Below the pieces are notes generated by a model that was given only the letters and a program-made list of their open reading frames with translations, had not been told where the DNA came from and did no database searches. From the NCBI GenBank assembly GCA_028753945.1, contig JAPNXP010000003.1, forward strand, positions 4,588,001-4,652,000: 64,000 nucleotides of DNA, in the 5' to 3' direction. A program made the translations under genes and the position numbers. Positions 56,642-64,000 of this stretch are shown piece by piece (the first letter of the stretch is position 1; every line of letters begins with the position of its first letter). The stretch comes from Hexactinellida sp. DTS-2022. Taxonomy: Eukaryota; Porifera; Hexactinellida.

Positions 56642-58663
56642 TCAATCATCAGAACACTCTCCTTCAGACAACAAGTCAGGAAGATCGATGTCCTTAGTGG
56701 CTGCGAATAACTCGGTCAGTCCGGTCAAATCCTCTAAGAAGGAACTGGTATTGAAAACTTGCATTAAAAAGTCGAACCCTTCATTCTTATACTTATCGAT
56801 AACAATGCTAGAGCAGCCGGTGCAGGATACGAACAGTTCCCCACTCGGCTGCACTGTTTCGAAGCGGGACAGGAATCCTCTGATCTGGTGCGGGACAGAA
56901 CCGAGTATGCACTGCGAGTCCGCATCCTCCCTCCCGTCAGCTGGGGCCCGCCCCACGAGCGGGTGCTGTAGGACGGAGACCGCCAGCTCGACAGCCAGCG
57001 AGGAGGTTATGTAGGCCATGCCAGGCCGACTAACCGTGCACTGCTGGTCTAGCGTCCTGTCTCTGGTCGAGTTGGTGGGGGCTACGATGTCGTTACAGAA
57101 GTAGCAGCCCAGTTTCTCGCCAGGGATAACTCCCTTCTCTCTGGGCGCCTCTGTCTCCGGGGCCTCTCCCCCTCGGAATCCGTGTCTCATCACCAGATAG
57201 GTGTCGAATCCCATCGCGGCGTTTATGCATATCTTCCCCATAGCGTAGCACAGCACAGTGGGCAGCCACCTCGCCTCCCGCGTGTCCAGCAGCAGGAATA
57301 TAATGTCGTGCTGCTGCACTAGTTCTTCCAGCTGAGCCACGTCCGCCTTGATGGCTCGCAGCTCTCCCTCGCTGACCGGGTGTCCGGGCATTGGGACGGA
57401 TATGTTGAACCCCCGCGAGCAGACGCCTGGGAATATGCGCTTCAGGGCGTCGGCCGCCGCTTCGGCCTTGTACTTACCTCCGTTAAGCGAGTCTTCAAAC
57501 GTGAACAGACTCTGTCTGACCGGATTGGAAAACGCTACTTTTCCGTTGTCGACAAGTGTGATGTTCCGCACGCCCCAGCCCAGCAGACACCGGGCCACGT
57601 TGCATCCCAGCGTGCCCGCCCCCATGAGCAGACACCTGGCCTCCCTCACGATGCCGAGGTTGAGCTCTGGCACCAGTCGCCAGCGCATCAGCTTCAGGTT
57701 GAGGTCTACAGACTGCTCGGAGAGTCTCTCGGGGTTCATTGTGGAACTGAGGTTAACAAACTTAGGCGCCACTTTCTGCTTATCGTTACGCTCCCAGCCT
57801 GTGCACTTGAGAACTTCCTCCCGCTGACTCAGGTCTGGCAACACGACTTCCTCCAGATAGAGACTGTGCTCCGTGTGTCTCACGCCCTCGTAGGACCTGT
57901 CTCTCAGACAGAGCACGTCCACACGAGCCCCCTTCCACACGCGGGCAGCGAGAATCAGGAGATTCCTGAGTGGCCACCCCGGGTGCTCCTCGGAGGTGCA
58001 GGGGTCACAGAGACACAGCACAGGCCTACTCCCGTCAGCGTAAAGAGATGCGTGCTCTGTTAGGTTTGATAATTTAAATTCGCCTGAATCACATTTGAGA
58101 AGAAACCATCCTGTGAAATCCTTCTGGGACCGGAATGCATCATATACCTGTGTGAACTGTTGAATTCTCTCTTTATCCCATTTATTTTCTAATTTCATAC
58201 AAGATTTCAATGTTATCGGTTCATCTGGCATCAACGCGGGAAACGCAAACCAAAATATAAAGTCGTGTTTCTTCAGGTCTGCAAAAGCTATCATTAGAAA
58301 AGGAACCAATAGGCCAGGGCTCTCTAGTGCCCTGCCTGACTTAATCGCTTCCCATACAAGCAGCCCTTCGTGTTCTAATAGGCTCTTCTTATCCAGCTGA
58401 TTGAACTTCTCAATGGTGTTGGTATTAATAATGTTACCTGGTGAGGTGAAATAGTTCGGAGCTGTGGAGATGCCATCTTCGAACACGCTATAGTCAAGAG
58501 AGATCCGCGGATTAAACCCAGTCGGATCTGAATTTGTGTAGGTAGCTGAGATAGGTATCTTCTCTTCATTGAGTTGTATTGTGTCTAGTTTTTTCTGCGA
58601 GAATGTGTGCCAAAAGCTGGAATCGAGACTGCTTGAAAATGGCATAAACTGTAAAATACTCAT
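56642..58663 (-). CDS. ATG7: ATG7, E1-like activating enzyme of autophagy, intronless
   Basis: 673 aa in a single frame. ATG7 activates ATG12 and ATG8/LC3 with ATP and passes them to ATG10 and ATG3. The N-terminal domain starts LQFMPFSSSLDSSFWHTFSQKK, and the middle has HPGWPLRNLLILAA and SVDLNLKLMRWRLVPELNL. The adenylation domain has the nucleotide loop GAGTLGCNVAR (348-358), VDNGKVAFSNPVRQSLF and GFNISVPMPGHP. The catalytic cysteine is C542 in TLDQQCTVSRPG, preceded by the CxxC of GCYFCND. The C-terminus has VPHQIRGFLSRF, FLEDLTGLTEL and an acidic tail. Length is slightly below human ATG7 (703), with no missing active-site part. The absence of introns, next to a 21-exon gene, suggests either a retrocopy or loss of introns. 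The codon mix is G+C rich in the catalytic half and AT-rich in the N-terminal third. Confidence 0.97.
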   Translation of the reverse strand: MSILQFMPFSSSLDSSFWHTFSQKKLDTIQLNEEKIPISATYTNSDPTGFNPRISLDYSVFEDGISTAPNYFTSPGNIINTNTIEKFNQLDKKSLLEHEGLLVWEAIKSGRALESPGLLVPFLMIAFADLKKHDFIFWFAFPALMPDEPITLKSCMKLENKWDKERIQQFTQVYDAFRSQKDFTGWFLLKCDSGEFKLSNLTEHASLYADGSRPVLCLCDPCTSEEHPGWPLRNLLILAARVWKGARVDVLCLRDRSYEGVRHTEHSLYLEEVVLPDLSQREEVLKCTGWERNDKQKVAPKFVNLSSTMNPERLSEQSVDLNLKLMRWRLVPELNLGIVREARCLLMGAGTLGCNVARCLLGWGVRNITLVDNGKVAFSNPVRQSLFTFEDSLNGGKYKAEAAADALKRIFPGVCSRGFNISVPMPGHPVSEGELRAIKADVAQLEELVQQHDIIFLLLDTREARWLPTVLCYAMGKICINAAMGFDTYLVMRHGFRGGEAPETEAPREKGVIPGEKLGCYFCNDIVAPTNSTRDRTLDQQCTVSRPGMAYITSSLAVELAVSVLQHPLVGRAPADGREDADSQCILGSVPHQIRGFLSRFETVQPSGELFVSCTGCSSIVIDKYKNEGFDFLMQVFNTSSFLEDLTGLTELFAATKDIDLPDLLSEGECSDD

Positions 58664-59244
58664 TTTTGCTATTTAGTGAAATTAAAATGGATATTTTCAA
58701 TAATAGGATTTCACGGGATAACCTGAATAAAAGGATTCCTATTCAATAGAATATACTATCTGAGCTGAAATCGTAACAGTTGAAAAGAGTCTGTTCTATA
58801 AGCGAGGAGAGAATGCATCAAATTGTATGTACAACAATAACCAATGCATATAATGGTAATGGAAATGATACCAGCTAATATATGCCTCCTATAACTACAT
58901 CATTACTACATGCTCTATACTAAAACCAATGCGAAGGCATTATATACCTGGGAAATATCAACTTTCAGAAGAAATACTCCTGAAAGTAAAGTTAGATATA
59001 GAATAACTCACTTTAATTAAAATTTAAGTGTATTAATTAACTAATATGTAACAGACCTTCCATATAGAGTGGTAAACTTGTGTAGGATTTAAATTATCGC
59101 TAGGAACGCAATTTTGAAATATGAGAATTGAATTATACATACCAACATGTTATTGGTAATAACTGGTATTGTAAATTACGAAGATTTAGATATTGGTCTC
59201 TCTACCAATGAATAGATTTAATAGATCAAGGTCTCAAAATCTCA

Positions 59245-59450
59245 ATCATGAGCAAAGAATTATCCAGGAGAGCGAGACGCTCATTTTGGAGTATGATTTT
59301 TTGGAAAATTTTAATTAGGAGAGCGAAAGTTTGGAATCTTCTCCTATACCATAACATAAATTTGTGATTAAGGCGTATTAAAATTGCACCATACCAGGAT
59401 TAGGAGCGCATTTACAAATGGCTGTATAATACACTGATCATGAGTACAAT
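59245..59450 (+). repeat. Family C repeat
   Basis: Carries GAGAGCGAGACGCTCATTTT, TTCTCCTATACCATAACAT and TTACAAATGGCTGTATAATA, as in 12637-12822, bounded by inverted ATCATGAG / TGATCATGAG. Confidence 0.65.
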
Positions 59451-60706
59451 ATATTTAGGGGTAACAGATTTATTAATATGCATTAATTTAAGTCAATAAT
59501 ATATTTTATACACGTATTGTTAATTAGAAAAATGGCTATAGAAAAATTTAATAAAGAGGGATAGAAATAATTTTCCTGTTAATAAAATATTTGTTAATTG
59601 CTTAAATGTTAATTAGTGTGTGAACGAATATTTTTTAAATAGCGACACCATGTCGTCAGTTTCTAAATCTGTTCTTTAAGTGAACTTAGACATATCAAGC
59701 AAGTGAGTAAAATACAAAAAAATAATTATATTAATTAATAGAATTAAAGCAAATTGATGCAATATGTCTGCAGTATCACTAATATTACAATAGCTGATTA
59801 TTTTGCTATTGAGACATTATTTAAAATCTACTGAGATGATAGCTAGTGAAGCCAAGTCATTACATTTTAAGAAAGCTTAGTAATTATAGGCAACACTAAA
59901 CAAAAATATTGTTTAATATTAGTTGAAAAATAAGTGTATTGCGCCAAAATATTAAATTTTAAGAACCCCATTAAAGATGCATGATCTAATCGCAAAAATA
60001 AATAAATAATTAAATATGATAAAATATTGTAAAGTAGAATCATTAAGAAATGCTTGTACTGGTTCGTTGTCAATCTTTGGTCTAGTGGAGTTGTATATGG
60101 GATACCCAATAAAAGTATATTGGAATTTTAGCATTGTTAGGATGCAAATATATTGCAAAGAACTGACAGAATTGTAGAAATGAATGGATTTTTATTAGCA
60201 CATTGGTCTGTTACATAGATTATTTACCCCTCATTAGGGAATCAATGGACACTCAAATGGGGTCATTATTATACGCTACCTACATGGAAATTACGTTATA
60301 TTGAAATGTGTATATGACGGTATTATCAACTTATTAATAATTGATCAGACTAAACGTCATTTTATGAGAATTGCTTAGAAGCAATTGCTTCGGTTCCTTG
60401 TTAACAATAGAACCAAATAAAAATTAATTATGTTTAACTTGATTTCTGAATATGGAAAAACATTGTTGTAATAAACATTATGCCAATTGATCTTTCCCAG
60501 GCGTAACTGTAGTATCAATTTGCGTTCCAGCATGATTATCCAGCACATACGTAGAAATTCTCATAGATGAGACTCCGTCTAATCGAATTATTGATAAGTT
60601 TGTATTAATGCGAAGTGCATCGTGATGCTATATATATATATCGTACAGTCGAGTTTTCTGTAGAGGGTCAAATTTCTATTGGGGGTCATTTTCCTATGCA
60701 GGTAAT

Positions 60707-60900
60707 CAAGGGCGCCCGCAGGCATACGCACTATACGCACGTGCGTATAGCAAATTTTATCTGTTAATTAATTTTAACACTCTTTTGTGCTAAGATTTTT
60801 TTAAATTAGTCATAAGACTCATCAGTTCGGAAATTGGATACAGAAACTGTCTGAAAAAAATATTGTGCGTACATCATTTTTTAACCTGCGGGCGCCCCTG
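60707..60900. mobile_element. hAT-like MITE with near-exact 8-bp target duplication
   Basis: Ends CAAGGGCGCCCGCAGG and CCTGCGGGCGCCCCTG, flanked by CAGGTAAT (60699-60706) and CAGGTAAC (60901-60908), one mismatch. It interrupts a GGGGTCA-type repeat. Confidence 0.75.
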
Positions 60901-63900
60901 CAGGTAACGTAGAATAATGACCCCTTTTTGAGTGTCCATGGTTTCCCTAATGAGGGGGTTCATTATTCTATGAAGGTCAAAAACATGTCAACATGTCTTA
61001 TACCGAATCTACTCTACCTGGAAATTGCTAAGTGGCTAATAACAACATGTCAGTATTCTAATTAAAGTGTAGTTCGAAATGAAAGCTCAAATAATTAATT
61101 AATCATTGATAAAGATAAATCCAAGTTTTTTAGCCAAATTAGTACTTGCAATAATTATACTAGTTAAATGCAATCCTAAATACTAGCAAATAATTGCTTG
61201 TTGTCGAAACATCACGAATCAGGTGTAATATTAGCATAATCTTAAGTTTCACCGAAATAGAAACTGTATTTTATCCTTCTACAAGTATGCAATAATAATA
61301 AAACTCTTAATAGAATTATTAATCAAAATTCGAAAGTGAAAAATTCGCACGGATTTAGAACAAAAATACACTGTTATCACTAAGCTAACCAGAAATAGAA
61401 TAACCAAAGGCACAACAAATTCACTATTCAAGGTATACATGTATTTCAAAATTAACAATATGCAACAATCTATAAATTCAATGTTGATCAGGCCATTGGC
61501 GGTCCTCAGGACATTTTCTTTCCTGGCCCCTCGAACTTTGTTAGCTACTCATATGTAACCGATTACCATGTAACTGACAAGTTTCCCAAACTCTCCCCGG
61601 GACATTAATTCTTGTAACTATTATTCAAAATGTGCCCTGGGGCAACTGTCGAATAATTTAAGCAAAATACGTTTTAGAGGGTCGTCGGTGTGTGTATTAT
61701 AAAGCAGACGGGGTATCTTGGGCTGTAAAATGCCCATAATAGTTCGATAAGATAAGAAACAAACACCACAGTAATTATAAATTACAATTTTTTTAGGACA
61801 AATTCCGGTTTCCCGATATTTATTTGATAATTTTCACTTTCCGTACAACAAAGTTAGATTCATTACACAATTAAAACATTATTTCGCATTTCTAAATTTG
61901 ATCCAAAGCAATATTAGTCTATTCCGGAGGCAAGAATAGTTGAAATGGTATGGCAAATATAGTTAGCGAGCGCGACTTGTTTAAAAAGCATTACTGCATT
62001 TGACATAGTGTAATGTACACTACACTACAGTACCGAAACTCTCGTAGAATACGGCTGTTATAGTTCTGTAGGGATGGGAAAAGTAATATACTCGATCCAA
62101 AAGAAACTAAGCGTATAATAAATTCTCCTTCAACACCCTTCAACACCGTATTTTCCAGTTAAGTATACAAGCGAAAACGAGGACTTCTTCAAACAAACAG
62201 AGGCGAAATAAATTAAATCAGAAGTTTTATTTGTTCATTCCTTCATGACTGACTGCACTAAATATAACTGTAGTATGCTACGAGTACATAACTAATTGTC
62301 TACTTGTTTGTGCCAAACATTAATTCTTTCGCCAAGAAATGTGAAGACATAATACAAAAAATCATTTTTAAAGTACAAAATAGTGTAGATATTAGTGACT
62401 GAAGCCAGTTCAGTTCTAACAGCTTTGTAGATGAATCAGAATTTTGTAAAAATTAGAAAAATGCAAAAATTAGATTAAGGTTATGTTGTGCAATAACAAA
62501 AATAAAACATTATATGATTTGAATAACTTTGATCAATAATTCCAAATTAACAAACTGGCCCATTAAAATTAGCTATTGTAGGCAAGAGAAGAAAGAGTTT
62601 TTGGGCCTTACAACGCGGATTTTAGTCTTATTTGGGCCCGACGAAAACTATTCTGTATATTCAGTATACTTTTTCCGTATAAACAGTGCCAACTAGAGGT
62701 TTATTTTTGGCTCCATTGTTGGGAAGAATTACCTTCATTATTTTTCTAAGTGAATAACTAATGTTAGAAACAGATCCATGATTCCAATTTTATTATATCA
62801 AGAACTTGAAACCACCATGTTAGAGTGAAAATATGCACAAATTATTTAACTGCGGGTAAAATGTCTTTTATTGATTGAGTTATTGAATTTGTTTCTAATA
62901 ATTATGAACCTGAATTGCTTATCTTTTTTAGCCACTGTTAGTTGAAATCTTGTTTCAACTCCGCCGCCGCGTCAGATATCACTTCAGCACGAATATTGTC
63001 ATTATTGTCATTATTCCAATCATTACACTTACATTTCAATGTAATGCCACTGTTCGTTGGCAATATTTTCGTAAGATTAAATATTAATAGACTCTAAAAC
63101 AGCCAGAATTACCAATTAACAAAATCAGAAACTATAACGAGCATTATTACCCATCGATGGCATATTTCGTCAATAAGCACTACAAATTAGAATATTTGCT
63201 CAGATAATTATAACTATGTCGTCCTCAAAATGAGATAATGATAATGAAATGCCGCCCGCCCGCATCCTCAGATAGACTTTGTGTGGAGCTGAAACAATAT
63301 TATCAATAACACAATGGCCTAATGAATAAATTAATATAGTGTAACGACTGACTAACTTCGAACTACCGTATCAGAGCGACTCAAATATCTAATAAAGGTT
63401 AACGAATATTCGTTAGATAGTGATGCATTTCGCTGTAGCATAAAAAATACCCCATGTAAGTTGACTAATTCAAATCTAATTGAAAAATAGCATCGTGGTA
63501 ATATTTCCAAAGATAGATAATTAAGAGACATAAATAACTGGATGAGAGATAAATATGCACACTAATGCAACTACACGTAGTAATAAGTAGATGTATATTG
63601 TATACTAAGTATCTGGCTACTCGAGGTTGATAAATTTTCATAATTCGTTTAAATCAAGATTGAATTCTCCTGAAAAATGGTATTATCTCTACTCCAATCC
63701 GGAACTTGAAATTATTTCCTTTAATCTCTTAGTACGTATATATAATTTTGAAACATATTATGTTACAATTCCATATGCCCATTGTATATAACATTTATTG
63801 ATATCAATGCTATGTGAAGTAGTGTCATAATATTCTCATAATTAATGATATTCTTAATTAGTATTATAATGTGTGTTATTGTTCGCATAAACGTTTGAAG

Positions 63901-64000
63901 GTATGTACAAATTACCAATTAATAATGTTAAAATATGCTGAAGGACTAAGCAAATATGATAACAAGCTAAGGCTAGTCTTGGGAAGTAAGATGAATAAAT

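Larger units (their letters stand above)
58664..64000. other. Gene-free AT-rich region to the end of the window
   Basis: No open frame here has recognisable domains, and I found no exon resembling the missing N-terminal part of NUP205. It contains a family C repeat (59245-59450), a GGGGTCATT...TTCTATG repeat (about 60,220-60,290 and 60,660-60,985, interrupted by the MITE at 60707-60900), and otherwise unclassified AT-rich DNA. A short G+C-richer patch near 63250 (CCGCCCGCCCGCATCCTCAG) shows no usable frame. Confidence 0.5.

Noticed and set aside
57380..58063. A 227-codon plus-strand frame inside ATG7
   Set aside because: It lies opposite the conserved ATG7 catalytic region, whose reading is certain; its residues show no domain and reflect the complementary codon bias.
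1..64000. tRNA, rRNA or other structured RNA genes
   Set aside because: No tRNA A-box/B-box pair with a cloverleaf and no rRNA-like conserved block was seen by eye; a covariance-model scan was not possible.
58664..64000. Search for the missing NUP205 N-terminal exons
   Set aside because: Short minus-strand frames here do not carry the expected conserved stretches and have no suitable splice phases; I do not assign any.

Overview
This is a stretch of nuclear eukaryotic DNA, almost certainly from an invertebrate animal. It is AT-rich, its genes are split by GT-AG introns, and it is full of short transposon remnants. Recognisable proteins (NUP205, ATG7, fumarylacetoacetase, transaldolase, type I inositol polyphosphate 5-phosphatase, a Cdc42-like GTPase, a coiled-coil/NHL relic) have the animal domain layout. 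The phylum cannot be fixed from this window. Coding exons are clearly richer in G+C than their surroundings.

Layout. 0-3 kb: a split, intron-bearing integrase-like coding region (GPY/F module) that runs in frame, apart from one frameshift, into a C19-type ubiquitin-peptidase domain; it looks like a Ginger/gypsy-type element or a gene derived from one. 3-7.7 kb: layered repeats, including a 569-bp tandem array. 7.7-17 kb: three genes on the plus strand (a WD40 protein, a two-exon thiaminase-I-like enzyme, INPP5A). 17-28 kb: FAH (minus, six exons) and transaldolase (plus, nine exons) diverge from a 1.1-kb spacer; FAH ends tail-to-tail with INPP5A, and transaldolase ends tail-to-tail with NUP205. 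28.2-55.8 kb: NUP205 on the minus strand; 21 exons could be chained without a frame break, covering roughly the C-terminal three quarters of the protein.

The large NUP205 introns hold other things: a coiled-coil/NHL pseudogene, a Ginger1-like relic (integrase, Ulp1-like protease, PHD finger), a secreted CX5R phosphatase, a Cdc42-like GTPase, a sugar-porter-family transporter with an inverted broken copy beside it, and a foldback transposon carrying nested insertions. ATG7 (minus, single exon) lies just upstream of the first visible NUP205 exon. NUP205 lacks about 480 N-terminal residues here, so ATG7 may also be intronic. From 58.7 kb to the end I see no gene.

Mobile DNA visible: pogo/Tigger-like TA-flanked MITEs, hAT-like MITEs with exact 8-bp target duplications, a piggyBac-like TTAA MITE, a 441-bp minisatellite-filled inverted-repeat element, and an abundant Helentron/DINE-like family whose end reads ...GCGACCGAGACCGAAGGGCTCG. 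Metabolically, FAH (tyrosine breakdown), transaldolase (pentose phosphate) and the thiaminase-like enzyme are neighbours, but nothing suggests they are co-regulated.
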